Assembly: GCF_004217315.1 (NCBI RefSeq)
Contig: NZ_SGWR01000002.1
Span: 736,414-800,413 of the forward strand
Direction: 5' to 3'
DNA: 64,000 nucleotides
DNA from: Corticibacter populi
Lineage (GTDB): Bacteria > Pseudomonadota > Gammaproteobacteria > Burkholderiales > Burkholderiaceae_C
Below, piece by piece: positions 39,530 through 52,229 of this stretch. Each line of letters starts with the position of its first letter. Position 1 is the first letter of the stretch. Made by a program: the position numbers and the translations under genes. The notes below the pieces were generated by a model. It was not told the origin of the DNA. It was given only the letters and a program-made list of their open reading frames with translations, and did not search any database.

Positions 39530-39692
39530 CAGTTGATCGGCTCGAAAGTCTCTCCCCTGCCAGCTGTGGCAAGCTGGCAGCACCCTACCCGGAACGCCCG
39601 CCAGGGCATTCGTGATGACGGATAGGGTGGGGCCGACAGGGCGTGTGTGGAGGCCACGCCATGCGCCAGGGATACTCCCCTTCGAATTTGGA
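39530..39692 (-). ncRNA. yybP-ykoY (Mn2+) riboswitch in the TerC leader
   Basis: On the minus strand the leader begins AAGGGGAGTATCCCTGG, containing the hallmark GGGGAGUA of yybP-ykoY, and ends with a stem (CTGCCAGCT/AGCTGGCAG) and GGGGAGAGACTTTCGAGCC, as in betaproteobacterial alx leaders that I recall. The 3' end lies about 22 bases before the ATG. High Mn2+ would switch TerC expression on. Exact ends are approximate. The remaining bases up to purB (39693-39840) look empty. Confidence 0.8.
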
Positions 39693-39840
39693 AGACGGAT
39701 TAGACCACAAGTGCGAGCCACTCATGGCCAGGTGAAGCGGCAGCGAAACGACAGGCACCAAAGAAAAGCGCGGGCCGGAGCACGCGCTGATTCTGGCCAC
39801 ATGACCAACCGAGGAGCTTGCGAGCCGAGGTTCCCGCAGC

Positions 39841-41556
<1,716 letters not shown>

Positions 41557-41670
41557 CTACGGTGCGTCGCGAATTCGTGCTGGGTGCCCGTGAAAAATGG
41601 CCTTAGCCGGCCGCGGGGCTATGCCCACGCAGGGTGGCCGCGGCAATGCATGCGCCCCATGCGCAACAAA

Positions 41671-41710
41671 GGCCAAGGGCGGAGCAGGCTACCCCGTTCC
41701 TCCCTTGGCC
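41671..41710 (-). terminator. metK terminator
   Basis: GGCCAAGGG (41671-41679) and CCCTTGGCC (41702-41710) pair perfectly; on the minus strand the stem is followed by TTTGTTG. It starts 33 bases after the metK stop. The stretch 41397-41670 between it and the small RNA holds nothing else I can name. Confidence 0.6.
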
Positions 41711-41742
41711 TCGGGCCTGGCTGCGCTGGCGTGCCCGGCGTG

Positions 41743-42927
<1,185 letters not shown>

Positions 42928-43079
42928 GAAAAAAGCTCCTAGCAATCGGAAGATCCAGGCGTTGCCGGAAACCATCCATTGAGAGAAGCTCTGGCGAACG
43001 CTTTAGCAGTTTTGTTTTGAGTCGCCCTGCAAGTTGCTCTGTTAACTCGGCGACAGTCCCGATTCTATCCCATTGCCGC

Positions 43080-43943
43080 ATGGCCATCTTGTTGCGTGTC
43101 TTGTCATTGCTGCCGTCGCGGTTGCTGTATCTGCTGGGTTGGCCGCTGGGCTGGGCGGTCTTTCTGCTGGCGCCCCATTACCGGCGCCGCTTCATTGAGA
43201 ACGCGGTGCAGGCCGGCTATGCCTTAGCCGAGGTGCGCGCCGCCGTCGGCCAGGCCGGCCGCATGGTCACCGAACTGCCCAAGGTCTGGGCCGGCCGGGC
43301 CATCGAGGTCCGCATGGACGATGCCACCCGGCAGGTGCTGGATGCAGCCTGGGCGGCCGGGCGGGGCGTGCTGCTGTTCACGCCGCACCTGGGGTGCTTC
43401 GAGCTGTCGGCGCAAAGCGTGGCGCGCCACTGGGGCGACGCGCGCGGGCCGCTGACGGTGCTTTACCGGCCGGCGCGCAAGGCCTGGCTGGCGCGGCAGA
43501 TGCAGACCATCCGCAACCGCCACGGGCAGGAAGCGGTGCCCACCGACATGGGCGGCGTGCGCGCCATGCTCAAGCGCCTGCGCAAAGGCGGTGCAGTAGG
43601 CCTGCTGCCCGATCAGGTGCCGCCCTGGGGCATGGGCATCTGGAGCGATTTCTTTGGCCGGCCGGCGTATACGATGACGATTGCCGCACGCCTCGTGATG
43701 CAGACGCGGCCTTCGGTGCTGGTGGGGCGTTGCGAGCGCCTGCCCTGGGGTGGCGGCTACCAACTGCATGTGGAGCAGGTGCCGTATGACGAGGGCGCCG
43801 ATCAGGAAATGCTGGTGCGGCAGATGAACGCGGCGCTGGAGGCGCAGATCCGCGCCTGCCCGCAACAATACCTGTGGGGCTACGCGCGCTACAAATGGCC
43901 ACGTGGCATGCCGGTCGATGCGCAGCCGCCGGGGAATAGCTGA
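43080..43943 (+). CDS. Lipid A biosynthesis acyltransferase (LpxL/HtrB family), copy 1
   Basis: 287 residues. An N-terminal membrane helix (LSLLPSRLLYLLGWPLGWAV) precedes the LPLAT domain with the H-x4-E-type motif FTPHLGCFELSAQ near residue 105. Members transfer secondary acyl chains to Kdo2-lipid A at the inner face of the inner membrane. The ATG at 43080 is chosen because the upstream extension lacks family character. The stop overlaps the start of the next acyltransferase by one base (TGATG). Confidence 0.9.
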   Translation: MAILLRVLSLLPSRLLYLLGWPLGWAVFLLAPHYRRRFIENAVQAGYALAEVRAAVGQAGRMVTELPKVWAGRAIEVRMDDATRQVLDAAWAAGRGVLLFTPHLGCFELSAQSVARHWGDARGPLTVLYRPARKAWLARQMQTIRNRHGQEAVPTDMGGVRAMLKRLRKGGAVGLLPDQVPPWGMGIWSDFFGRPAYTMTIAARLVMQTRPSVLVGRCERLPWGGGYQLHVEQVPYDEGADQEMLVRQMNAALEAQIRACPQQYLWGYARYKWPRGMPVDAQPPGNS

Positions 43944-44821
43944 TGCGCAAGACCTTTTCCGGCTATGCGGTGATCGCGCTGATGCACCTGCTGTCTTGGC
44001 TGCCGCTATGGCTGCTACGGGCCATCGGCTGCACCGCCGGGCAATTGCTGTTCTGGCTGGCGCGGCCGCGCCGCCGCGTGGCGCTGACCAATCTGCGCCT
44101 GTGCTTTCCGCAAACCGATGAGCCCACGCGGCGGCGCTGGGTCCGCGCATCCTTCATCTATTTCTGCCAGACCTGGCTGGACCGCAGCTGGCTGTGGTTG
44201 GGCTCGCCTCGGCTGCTGCGTCGGCGTCTGCACCTGCATGGCGCGCTGGAGCAATATCAGCAGCCCGGCGCGGTGATCGTGCTGACGCCGCATTTCTATG
44301 GGCTCGATGCCGCGGCAATGGCGATGGCATTGCACAACGATCGGCCCGTTGCCAGCATCTTCATGAAGCAGCCCAACCCGGTGCTCGATGCCTGGATCAA
44401 GGCCGGGCGGGCGCGCTTTGGCGAGGTGCGGCTGATCAACCGTGCGGAGGGACTGCGCCCGGTTATCCAGACCCTGCGCAAAGGCGGTGTGCTGTACCTG
44501 CTGCCGGACATGAACTTCGCAGCCGATGAATCGATTTTCGTTCCCTTTTTCAGCGTGCCAACCGCCACAGTGCCATCGCTCTCGCGCTTCGCGCAGATGG
44601 GCCGGGCCCGGGTGATGCCGTTGCTCTCGCGCGTGACGCGGCAGGGCTACGACATCGAGTTGCTGCCGGCGTGGCAGGACTTCCCCACTGGCGATGTGCC
44701 GGCCGACACCACGCGCATGAATGCCGAGCTGGAGGGGTGGATCCGCAGCATGCCGGCACAGTACTTCTGGGTGCACAAGCGCTTCAAGTCGCGGCCGCCG
44801 GGCGAGCCGCCGGTGTACTGA
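43943..44821 (+). CDS. Lipid A biosynthesis acyltransferase (LpxL/LpxM family), copy 2
   Basis: 292 residues. An N-terminal hydrophobic helix is followed by LTPHFYGLDAAAMAMALHND near residue 115, the His/Asp catalytic pair of the family. It is related to but clearly different from the preceding gene, so the pair probably adds the two secondary acyl chains. The one-base overlap implies coupled translation. Confidence 0.9.
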   Translation: MRKTFSGYAVIALMHLLSWLPLWLLRAIGCTAGQLLFWLARPRRRVALTNLRLCFPQTDEPTRRRWVRASFIYFCQTWLDRSWLWLGSPRLLRRRLHLHGALEQYQQPGAVIVLTPHFYGLDAAAMAMALHNDRPVASIFMKQPNPVLDAWIKAGRARFGEVRLINRAEGLRPVIQTLRKGGVLYLLPDMNFAADESIFVPFFSVPTATVPSLSRFAQMGRARVMPLLSRVTRQGYDIELLPAWQDFPTGDVPADTTRMNAELEGWIRSMPAQYFWVHKRFKSRPPGEPPVY

Positions 44822-44855
44822 GCCGGCATCCCGCTCCGTCCACGCGCATGCTTGT

Positions 44856-45839
44856 TCAGCCGAAATGGTCGAACGATGGCAGATCCAGCGGGACGGGCTG
44901 GCCGTCGCCATCGACCACGGTGATGCCGTGCCCGGCCACGATGCGGCCAATGCGCTGCACCGGCACCGCCAGCGCTGCGCCGATGGCGGCAATGGCGGCG
45001 CGTTCGGCGGGGGCGGCGGTGAACAGCAGTTCGTAGTCATCGCCGCCGGCAAGCGCAAAGGCGATCTGGCGCTGCGCTGGCCAGGCCGCCAGCGCCTGCC
45101 ACAGCGCGGGGCTGGTGGCCAGCACGGCCACACCATCGATGTGGGCGCCGACCCCCGAGGCCTTGAGAATGTGGCCCAGGTCCCCGCGCAGGCCATCACT
45201 GAGGTCCATGGCGGCGCTGGCGATGCCACGCAGGCGCTGGCCCAGCGCCAGGCGCGGTGTGGGCGCCTCGAGGCGCTGGCACAGGTGCTGCCGCAGGGCG
45301 GCATCGGCCAGCGTCCATTCGCCACGCAGCAGCGCCAGACCCGCGCGGGCTTCGCCGATGGTGCCGCTCACATACAGATCGTCGCCCGGGCGGGCGCCAC
45401 TGCGCAGCAGCGCCTGGCCCTGCGGCAACTGGCCGAACACGGTGATGTTGATGGTCATCGGTCCCTTGGTGGTGTCGCCTCCCACCAGTGGGCAGTGATG
45501 CTGCCCGGCCAGCGCCAGCATGCCGCCGGAGAAGGCCTGCAGCCAGCGCGCCTCAATGGTCTCGAGCGCCAGCGCCAGCGTGAAGCCCAGCGGCTCGGCG
45601 CCACAGGCGGCCAGATCGCTCAGATTCACGGCCAGCGCTTTGTGGCCGAGCCGCGCCGGATCGGTATCGGTGAAAAAGTGGCGGCCGGCCACCAGCATAT
45701 CGCTGGAGATGGCCAGCTGCATGCCGGGCGAGGGCTGGAGGATGGCGCAGTCATCGCCGATACCAACGGCCACCGCCGCCGTATAGCCCGCCTGGGCAGG
45801 GCGTGTGAAGAAGCGCTCGATCAGGTCGAATTCGCCCAT
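44856..45839 (-). CDS. thiL: Thiamine-monophosphate kinase ThiL
   Basis: A 327-residue enzyme of the PurM fold that makes thiamine diphosphate. It shows MGEFDLIERFF at the start, VGIGDDCAILQPSPG near residue 27 (Mg/ATP Asp pair), LVGGDTTKGPMTI, AAMDLSDGLRGDLGHIL near residue 213 and AGGDDYELLF. The ATG at 45839 follows the family's opening sequence. The apaG gene lies 17 bases upstream on the same strand. Confidence 0.96.
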   Translation of the reverse strand: MGEFDLIERFFTRPAQAGYTAAVAVGIGDDCAILQPSPGMQLAISSDMLVAGRHFFTDTDPARLGHKALAVNLSDLAACGAEPLGFTLALALETIEARWLQAFSGGMLALAGQHHCPLVGGDTTKGPMTINITVFGQLPQGQALLRSGARPGDDLYVSGTIGEARAGLALLRGEWTLADAALRQHLCQRLEAPTPRLALGQRLRGIASAAMDLSDGLRGDLGHILKASGVGAHIDGVAVLATSPALWQALAAWPAQRQIAFALAGGDDYELLFTAAPAERAAIAAIGAALAVPVQRIGRIVAGHGITVVDGDGQPVPLDLPSFDHFG

Positions 45840-45856
45840 GCGCCGCACCGCCGCCG

Positions 45857-46285
45857 TCAGTGCAGCAACCGGCTGCTGCTCATGCGCGTACTGATGCCGG
45901 CCGGCATGTCGGTGGCAATCAGCTCGAAGGTCTCGATGGGGCATTCGAACACATCGCCCTCGTCGGTCACGCACAGATAGTGCCCTTGCATGGTCCCCGA
46001 GGCGGTCTGCAGCTGGCAACTGCTGGTGTATTCGAAGGATTCGCCCGGCTCCAGCAGCGGCTGCTGGCCCACCACACCGAGGCCGCGCACCTGCTCGGTC
46101 TGGTTGCTGCCGTCGATGATCACCCAATGCCGCGCGATCAGCTGTGCGCTCTGGTTGCCTTCGTTGGTGATGGTGATGGTGTAAGCGAAGCGGTAGACGC
46201 GTTGCGCAGGATCCGACTGCTCGGGCAGATAGCGGGTCTGGACCTGCACGTCGAAGGTATTGGAGGTGCGGGCATGTTGGGGCAT
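45857..46285 (-). CDS. apaG: ApaG protein
   Basis: 142 residues of the ApaG/DUF525 immunoglobulin-like fold: [50 protein letters not shown] and [14 protein letters not shown] are family hallmarks. Linked to Co2+/Mg2+ resistance in enterobacteria; its biochemical role is unclear. It is slightly longer than usual at the C-terminus ([12 protein letters not shown]). Divergent from rpe, a common pairing in Burkholderiales. Confidence 0.95.
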   Translation of the reverse strand: MPQHARTSNTFDVQVQTRYLPEQSDPAQRVYRFAYTITITNEGNQSAQLIARHWVIIDGSNQTEQVRGLGVVGQQPLLEPGESFEYTSSCQLQTASGTMQGHYLCVTDEGDVFECPIETFELIATDMPAGISTRMSSSRLLH

Positions 46286-46359
46286 GGCGCAATGGTAGCG
46301 GCTTTTGCGCTGGTGTTCGCCTGGGCGTTCCCCTTGGCGTTTTTTGCGACAATGCCTGC

Positions 46360-47052
46360 ATGACCGCAGCCCAACGCCCCACCTACCGCATCGCTCCCTC
46401 GATCCTCTCGGCCGACTTCGCGCAACTGGGCGCCGAAGTTCGCCATGTGATCGATGCCGGCGCCGACTGGATCCACTTCGACGTGATGGACAACCATTAC
46501 GTGCCCAACCTGACGTTCGGGCCGATGATCTGCAAGGCCCTGCGTCCCCACGCACGGCTGGCCGACGGCACGCCGGTGCCGATCGACGTGCACCTGATGA
46601 TTGCGCCCGTCGATGCGCTGGCAGCCGAGTTCGCCGATGCCGGCGCGGATCTCATCAGCTTCCACCCCGATGCGAGCGGCCATGTGCACCGCAGCATCCA
46701 GGCTATCAAGGCCAAGGGCTGCCAGGCCGGCCTGGTGTTCAACCCGGCGGCGCCGCTCGACGTGCTCGACTGGGTCATCGACGATATCGACCTGATCCTC
46801 ATCATGAGCGTCAACCCCGGCTTTGGCGGGCAGGCCTTCATCGACTCGGCGCTGCGCAAGATCGAGGCGGCACGCCGGCGCATCGATGCCAGCGGCCGGG
46901 ACATTCGGCTGGAAGTGGATGGCGGCATCAAGGCCGGCAACATCCGTCTGGCCGCCGATGCCGGTGCCGACACCTTCGTGGCCGGCAGCGCCATCTTTGG
47001 CGCCGCCGACTACCACGCGGCCATTGCGCAGATGCGGGCCGCGCTTGGCTGA
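46360..47052 (+). CDS. rpe: Ribulose-phosphate 3-epimerase Rpe
   Basis: A 230-residue TIM barrel interconverting ribulose-5-P and xylulose-5-P. It has [41 protein letters not shown]-type [26 protein letters not shown] near residue 145 and [13 protein letters not shown] near residue 185. Its stop codon TGA (47050-47052) shares its A with the first base of IS481 similarity, so an insertion abuts the gene exactly without truncating the fold. A transketolase, acting in the same pathway, follows at 48.5 kb. Confidence 0.97.
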   Translation: MTAAQRPTYRIAPSILSADFAQLGAEVRHVIDAGADWIHFDVMDNHYVPNLTFGPMICKALRPHARLADGTPVPIDVHLMIAPVDALAAEFADAGADLISFHPDASGHVHRSIQAIKAKGCQAGLVFNPAAPLDVLDWVIDDIDLILIMSVNPGFGGQAFIDSALRKIEAARRRIDASGRDIRLEVDGGIKAGNIRLAADAGADTFVAGSAIFGAADYHAAIAQMRAALG

Positions 47053-47717
47053 GGTGTTCAGTCCCGGCATTAGGCTCGGATTGAGCCTGAACCGCTCGGG
47101 CTCGGTTGTCCACACTGCTTGCAGATGCATTCGCAGGGAGTCAGGCCTTTCCATCTCCTGGGCCTGGGAGCGAAGTTGTAGGCATCGATGACGTTGGCGA
47201 GGTGCTGCCGCAGCTGTGCATGATCGTCGTAGTGTGAGCGCTTGACGGTGGCTTCCTTGAGGTTCCGGCTCATCCGTTCGACCTGCCCGCTGGTCCAAGG
47301 GTGAGCGCGAACTTTGAGGTCCGATCGATGGTCACGAAAAGATAGAGCATGCCCTCGGCCATCTGTACTTGGCCGATGTCGACATGGAAGCAGCCGATCG
47401 GGTCGCTCTTGAATCGATTCTTGGCGGGTTTGTCGCCCTCGATCTCGGGCAGCCGCGAGATGCTCCAGCGCCAGCAGGGTGTGCCTGCGAAAGGCGACGA
47501 GCTGCCTCAGCCTCGACGGATAAAACGGTGGAGCATGGCTGCCTGGGCCCGGTGGGCAGGTCGGCGGCCGAGGTCCGTTTCTTCCACTTGGCCTACGCCT
47601 TCTGATTGATGCCATGGCGCTTGGACAGCGCCCTGAGGCTCTCTTGACTATTTTGTATCGCTGCACGGATCGCCTTTGCTTTGTCATGGTGGCGCTCCCA
47701 TGCAGAACCTGGCCCAT
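47052..47717 (-). pseudogene. Broken IS481-family transposase
   Basis: On the minus strand the start (MGQVLHGSA) is at 47717, followed after a frameshift by IRAAIQNSQESLRALSKRHG and INQKA-stop-AKWKKR, then DPIGCFHVDIGQVQMAEGML and YLFVTIDRTSKFA. A jump lacking part of the DDE core leads to HPWTSGQVERMSRNLKEATV and KGLTPCECICKQ. The frame is broken at several points, so it is dead. The final stop is altered by the junction with rpe. A shorter relic of the same element is at 27.5 kb. Confidence 0.85.
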
Positions 47718-47764
47718 AGTGCTTCCTTCCATTCGAGGGAGAAGATCGCACCATCAAAACGGAC

Positions 47765-48297
47765 GGGCACCGCAGCCAGGCGGCGAAGTCCGCTTTCTCG
47801 GCCAGCCACTCGTGTGGCCGCACCCACACGCGACGCTGGTGTTCCAGCACGCGAGGCTGCTGCCCTGGCGCTCGATGCGCTCGAACGTGCTCTTCGGCCT
47901 GGACTTCAAACGCCATCACCCGCATGCAGATGCAGGCCCTGCTGCTGGTGACACACGACATCGACGAGGCCATCGTGGTGGCCGACCGCATTCTGCCGAT
48001 GGACCGCGAGGGCGGCGGGCCGGCGCGCATTGTGCGCGAATGGCCGGTCGGCATCGCCTGGATCATGCTGGTGCCCGCCGGGATGCTGGGCGTGCCCTCG
48101 GGCCAGGGCTGCCTCATCCTCGATACCCGACCGTCTCGCCTACGACGAGCTGATGGCCACCATCCTCGTCATCGGCGTGCTTGGCCTGCTGCTGGACGTG
48201 CTGGTGCGGGGTGCGCACCGGCTCTGGACACACGGCCAGGGGCATGGCGGCAGACGCAACGGCAGGCCGCATCACGGCCGCCGGTTCAGCGCTGACT
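47765..48297 (+). pseudogene. Collapsed ABC transporter remnant (SsuB/NrtD-like ATPase plus permease tail)
   Basis: Three pieces run together. First, HATLVFQHARLLPWRSMRSN (47824 on), the Q-loop region of a nitrate/sulfonate-type ATPase, though no Walker A is present. Next, MQALLLVTHDIDEAIVVADR (47935 on), the H-loop region, with signature and Walker B missing. Then PVGIAWIMLVPAGMLGVPSG, the end of an SsuC/NrtB-type permease. A two-base loss near 48129 shifts the frame into DRLAYDELMATILVIGVLGL. This is decay of an uptake system for nitrate, taurine or sulfonate. Confidence 0.75.
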
Positions 48298-48457
48298 TAA
48301 AATGGCGCCGCAGACCACACCATCATCCCCGCGGGCCCGGTGCCGGACCCACTGGCGCGGTTGATGGGGCTGGTCATTTTCTTTGCCCGTGTTTCTTTGC
48401 CTGTTTCGCTGTCCGCCGCGAAAACCGTTCGACCCGCCTACCTCTGGAGCTTCCCCC

Positions 48458-50497
48458 ATGGCCAACACCACCACAATGGCCAATGCGATCCGCGCATTGG
48501 CCATGGACGCCGTTCAACAAGCCAATTCCGGTCACCCCGGCGCTCCGATGGGCATGGCGGACATGGCCGTGGCGCTGTGGTCGCGCCACCTGCGGCACAA
48601 CCCTACCAATCCGCACTGGGCCGACCGCGACCGCTTCATCCTCTCCAACGGCCATGCCTCGATGCTGCTGTACGCACTGCTGCACCTGAGTGGCTACGAC
48701 CTGCCCATCGAGGAGCTGAAGAACTTCCGCAAGCTCCACAGCAAGACCCCCGGCCACCCGGAAGTGGACGTGACGCCGGGCGTCGAGACCACCACCGGCC
48801 CGCTCGGCCAGGGCATCACCAACGCGGTCGGCTTCGCGCTGGCCGAGAAGCTGCTGGCGGCCGAATTCAACCGCGGCAAGCACGCCATCGTCGACCACCA
48901 CACCTACGTGTTCCTGGGTGACGGCTGCCTGATGGAAGGCATCAGCCACGAAGCCTGCGCGCTGGCCGGCGCCTGGAAGCTGAACAAGCTCATCGCGCTC
49001 TACGACGACAACGGCATTTCGATCGACGGCAAGGTCGCGCCCTGGTTCGTCGACAATACCGCCGAGCGCTTCAAGGCCTACCAGTGGAACGTGATCGGGC
49101 CGGTCGACGGCCATAGCGCCGAGGCCATCGACCAGGCCATCGCAAAGGCCAAGCAATCGGCCGACAAGCCCACGCTGATCATCTGCAAGACCCACATCGG
49201 CTATGGGGCACCGAACCGCCAGGACACCGCCAAGGCCCACGGCGAGCCGCTGGGTGCTGACGAGATTGCGCTGGTGCGCCAGGGACTGGGCTGGAGCGCC
49301 GCGCCCTTCGAGATTCCCACCGACGTCTATGCCGCCTGGGATGCCAAGGCCGCCGGCCAGAAGCTCCAATCGGCCTGGGACAAGCGCTTCAAGGCCTATG
49401 CCAAGGCCCACCCCGAACTGGCGGCGGAATTCACCCGCCGCATGGCCGGCGAGCTGCCCGCCAACTTCGGCGAAATCGCCGCGCGGATTGCCTCCGACGC
49501 CCACGACAAGGCTGCCACCGTGGCCAGTCGGAAGGCCAGCCAGTTGGCGCTTGAGGGCTTGACCGCAGCCCTGCCGGAACTGCTGGGCGGCTCGGCCGAC
49601 CTTACGGGCTCCAACCTCACCAACACCGGTTCGACGCCAGCCCTGCGCATCGATGACAAGGGCGCCGTGGTCAAGACCGAAGACGGCCGCATCGGCCGCC
49701 ACATCAACTACGGCGTGCGCGAATTCGGCATGGCTGCCATCATGAACGGCGTGGCGCTGCACGGCGGCTACATTCCCTATGGCGGCACTTTCCTGACTTT
49801 CAGCGACTACAGCCGCAACGCCATCCGCATGGCCGCGCTGATGAAGCGCCGCGTGGTGCATGTGTTCACGCACGACTCCATCGGCCTGGGCGAGGATGGC
49901 CCCACGCACCAGTCCATCGAACACGCCGCCAGCCTGCGCCTCATCCCGAACCTGGATGTCTGGCGGCCGGGCGATACCACCGAGGCCGCCATTGCCTGGA
50001 CGGTGGCGCTGAGCCATGCGGACCGCCCCACTGCCCTGCTGCTGAGCCGCCAGAACCTGGCCTACGCGCCCAAGCGCGAGGAAGTGCTCGACAACATCGC
50101 CAATGGTGCCTACGTGCTGAGCGAGCCGGCCGACATCGGCCTGAAGAAGCAGGCCCAGGCCGTCATCATCGCCACCGGTTCGGAAGTGCAACTGGCGGTG
50201 GCCGCACAGAAACTGCTGGCCGAACGCAAGATCGCCGTGCGCGTGGTCTCCATGCCCAGCACCACCACCTTCGACCGCCAGGACGAGGCCTACCAGCGCA
50301 GCGTGCTGCCAGCCGGCCTGCCGCGCATCGCCGTCGAGGCCGGCGTGACCGATTTCTGGTGGAAGTACGGCTGCGCCGCCGTGGTCGGCATCGACCGCTT
50401 CGGCGAATCGGCCCCGGCGGCCGACCTGTTCCAGTATTTCGGCTTCACCGCCGAGAACGTGGCCGATACCGTGCAGGTGGCGCTCCAGCGCCGATAA
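48458..50497 (+). CDS. tkt: Transketolase
   Basis: A 679-residue thiamine-diphosphate enzyme of the pentose phosphate and Calvin pathways. It has [19 protein letters not shown] near residue 23, the ThDP motif [20 protein letters not shown] near residue 155 and [20 protein letters not shown] near residue 420. The ATG at 48458 has GGAG 9 bases upstream. It follows the debris region; 48298-48457 shows no clear promoter. Together with rpe it forms a split pentose-phosphate pair. Confidence 0.97.
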   Translation: MANTTTMANAIRALAMDAVQQANSGHPGAPMGMADMAVALWSRHLRHNPTNPHWADRDRFILSNGHASMLLYALLHLSGYDLPIEELKNFRKLHSKTPGHPEVDVTPGVETTTGPLGQGITNAVGFALAEKLLAAEFNRGKHAIVDHHTYVFLGDGCLMEGISHEACALAGAWKLNKLIALYDDNGISIDGKVAPWFVDNTAERFKAYQWNVIGPVDGHSAEAIDQAIAKAKQSADKPTLIICKTHIGYGAPNRQDTAKAHGEPLGADEIALVRQGLGWSAAPFEIPTDVYAAWDAKAAGQKLQSAWDKRFKAYAKAHPELAAEFTRRMAGELPANFGEIAARIASDAHDKAATVASRKASQLALEGLTAALPELLGGSADLTGSNLTNTGSTPALRIDDKGAVVKTEDGRIGRHINYGVREFGMAAIMNGVALHGGYIPYGGTFLTFSDYSRNAIRMAALMKRRVVHVFTHDSIGLGEDGPTHQSIEHAASLRLIPNLDVWRPGDTTEAAIAWTVALSHADRPTALLLSRQNLAYAPKREEVLDNIANGAYVLSEPADIGLKKQAQAVIIATGSEVQLAVAAQKLLAERKIAVRVVSMPSTTTFDRQDEAYQRSVLPAGLPRIAVEAGVTDFWWKYGCAAVVGIDRFGESAPAADLFQYFGFTAENVADTVQVALQRR

Positions 50498-50560
50498 GGC
50501 ACCCGCCGATAAACCGCAGTCAGGCGAGTCGCTGCACCGACACGCCGCGGCATCGCAGCC

Positions 50561-50590
50561 AAAAGGCCTCCGAACGGAGGCCTTTTTCAT
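50561..50590 (+). terminator. Transketolase terminator
   Basis: AAAAGGCCTCCG/CGGAGGCCTTTT closed by a tight GAAC-type loop, followed by TTCATTC. Classic rho-independent shape, 63 bases after the stop. 50591-50844 is the long leader of the cold-shock gene. Confidence 0.85.
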
Positions 50591-50844
50591 TCTTGCGCCG
50601 TTTCGCACGGCATCCGGCGCAGCCCGCTGTTTTTTGCCGGCAACTATATTTTTCATGAAACCGGCACAAACACCATAAGGCATGTACCATGAACCCGTTG
50701 ATATGTGCAAGACCGTCAGTTCATAGGTTCTTTTTACTCTTTCCGGCTCGCGTCGGCGGATGTGTCTAACTCCATTGATGATTTTCTTGACGTCTCTTCG
50801 CCGGGCGTGTTTTTTGCGTTCGGCAATTTCGAAAGGAAACCGAT

Positions 50845-51057
50845 ATGACGACACAAACCGGAACCGTGAAATGGTTCAACGAAAGCAAGGGCTTTGGCTT
50901 CATCGCTCCCGATGACGGCGGCAAGGATTTGTTTGCCCACTTCCGCGAGATTCAGGACAACGGCTTCAAGACCCTGGCTGAAAACCAGCGCGTCGAGTTC
51001 GAAGTCACCCAAGGTGCCAAGGGCCCGCAGGCTTCCAACATTCGCACCGTGAGTTGA
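50845..51057 (+). CDS. Cold-shock domain protein (CspA family)
   Basis: 70 residues, a single OB fold. RNP1 [11 protein letters not shown] and RNP2-like DLFAHFREI are present; the family usually has VFVHxS in RNP2, here LFAHFREI. It binds single-stranded RNA and DNA as a chaperone. An AAAGGA site precedes the ATG. The preceding 250 bases, free of genes, are AT-richer and fit the long, structured leader that csp genes use for temperature control. Confidence 0.93.
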   Translation: MTTQTGTVKWFNESKGFGFIAPDDGGKDLFAHFREIQDNGFKTLAENQRVEFEVTQGAKGPQASNIRTVS

Positions 51058-51106
51058 GCGCCACGGGGCCCGGCAGTTCCGCCGAGCCTGTGATCACGCC
51101 ACCTTC

Positions 51107-51137
51107 AAAGCGCGGGGATTCCCGCGCTTTTCCTTTT
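51107..51137 (+). terminator. Cold-shock gene terminator
   Basis: AAAGCGCGGG (51107-51116), loop GATT, CCCGCGCTTT (51121-51130), then TCCTTTTTG. It separates the cold-shock gene from the protease gene 18 bases later. Confidence 0.85.
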
Positions 51138-51154
51138 TGAGAAAGGCCCTGGCG

Positions 51155-52180
51155 ATGAAGAATCTGCAAGAAGCCACCGAGCGCATCTGCCAGCTCAAGG
51201 GCAGCCTGATCGCGATCGACGCCTTGCTCCCGGCCCTGCTGGAAGCACAACCACCGACGCGGCATGCAGCCTTGGCGCGTTCATTCGAGGCCCATGCGGA
51301 AGCGGCCCGCACCGTCATGCTCAACGCCGCCATCTCCGACCATGTGCTGGTCGCCTTCGAGCGCGACGTTGCCCGCATGCGCTCGATACTGACTGGCATC
51401 GGCCAGAGCGGCCAGCGCGCGGACCAGCACGATAGCGCCACCGCCGTGCTGATGACGACGACGCGCATCACCACCTTTCTGGGACAGTCGGCACTCTCGG
51501 GTGCCAGCGGCTTCTTCTTTCGCCGCGACGGCGCGCTGTTCCTGGCGACCAATCGCCATGTGTTCTCTGACGAGAAGGGCAACCACTTTCCCGACCGCAT
51601 CGAGATCGAGGTACACACCGATGCACAGAATCTGACACGCTATGCGGTGTTTTCGATTCCCCTGTACCGCAATGGCCTGAGCCTGTGGCGCGAGGCCGCC
51701 GACAGCGCCGGCGTGGTGGATGTCGCCGTCATCGAGCTGGAAGAAGGGCGCCTGCCCGCCTCATCGGTATTCCAAGCTTTTGACTCGACGCATCTGGAAG
51801 CCCGTGGCGAGGATCCGGCCATTGGCGATGCGCTGGCGGTCATCGGCTTCCCGCTGGGCTTTCATGACACGGTGCACCATCTGGCCGTGGCGCGCAGCGC
51901 CTCGATCGCCTCGGCCTATGGCATCCGTTTCCAGCAGCAGGGCTACTTTCTCACCGATGCCCGCACCCACCGCGGCAGCAGCGGCTCGCCGGTGTTGCGC
52001 CGCCGCGGCGACTACAGCAAGGACGGCTCCGCCCTGTCGTGGCAGTTGCTGGGCGTGCACTCGACCCGCATCGACATGCTCACACGCAATCTGATGGAAG
52101 ATGAATCGCTCGGCCTCAACGGCGCGTGGTACGCCGATGTGCTGATGACGCTGACCGAACCGCGCCAGCCCATGTTGTGA
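51155..52180 (+). CDS. Trypsin-like serine protease without signal peptide
   Basis: 341 residues. A helical N-terminal region of about 110 residues (SIAIDALLPALLEAQ-like heptads, no signal peptide) precedes an S1-type domain: catalytic His in LATNRHVFSDEKG near residue 137, Asp in VVDVAVIELEEG near residue 190, Ser in THRGSSGSPVLRR near residue 277. It should act in the cytoplasm, unlike most bacterial trypsin-like proteases. Similar intracellular protease domains occur in anti-phage and conflict systems, but no such partner gene is next to it. The ATG at 51155 has GAAAGG upstream. Confidence 0.75.
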   Translation: MKNLQEATERICQLKGSLIAIDALLPALLEAQPPTRHAALARSFEAHAEAARTVMLNAAISDHVLVAFERDVARMRSILTGIGQSGQRADQHDSATAVLMTTTRITTFLGQSALSGASGFFFRRDGALFLATNRHVFSDEKGNHFPDRIEIEVHTDAQNLTRYAVFSIPLYRNGLSLWREAADSAGVVDVAVIELEEGRLPASSVFQAFDSTHLEARGEDPAIGDALAVIGFPLGFHDTVHHLAVARSASIASAYGIRFQQQGYFLTDARTHRGSSGSPVLRRRGDYSKDGSALSWQLLGVHSTRIDMLTRNLMEDESLGLNGAWYADVLMTLTEPRQPML

Positions 52181-52229
52181 ACAAGGGTTTTCGCTCGGGC
52201 ATGTCACCGCTCTTGTGCACCATATCCGC

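Noticed and set aside
42928-43079. A possible SAM riboswitch before metK
   Set aside because: No conserved core or pairing I could match to SAM-I, SAM-II or SAM-IV.
48374-50854. A minus-strand frame of about 820 residues covering transketolase
   Set aside because: Exact antisense of a well-supported gene with no recognisable domain.
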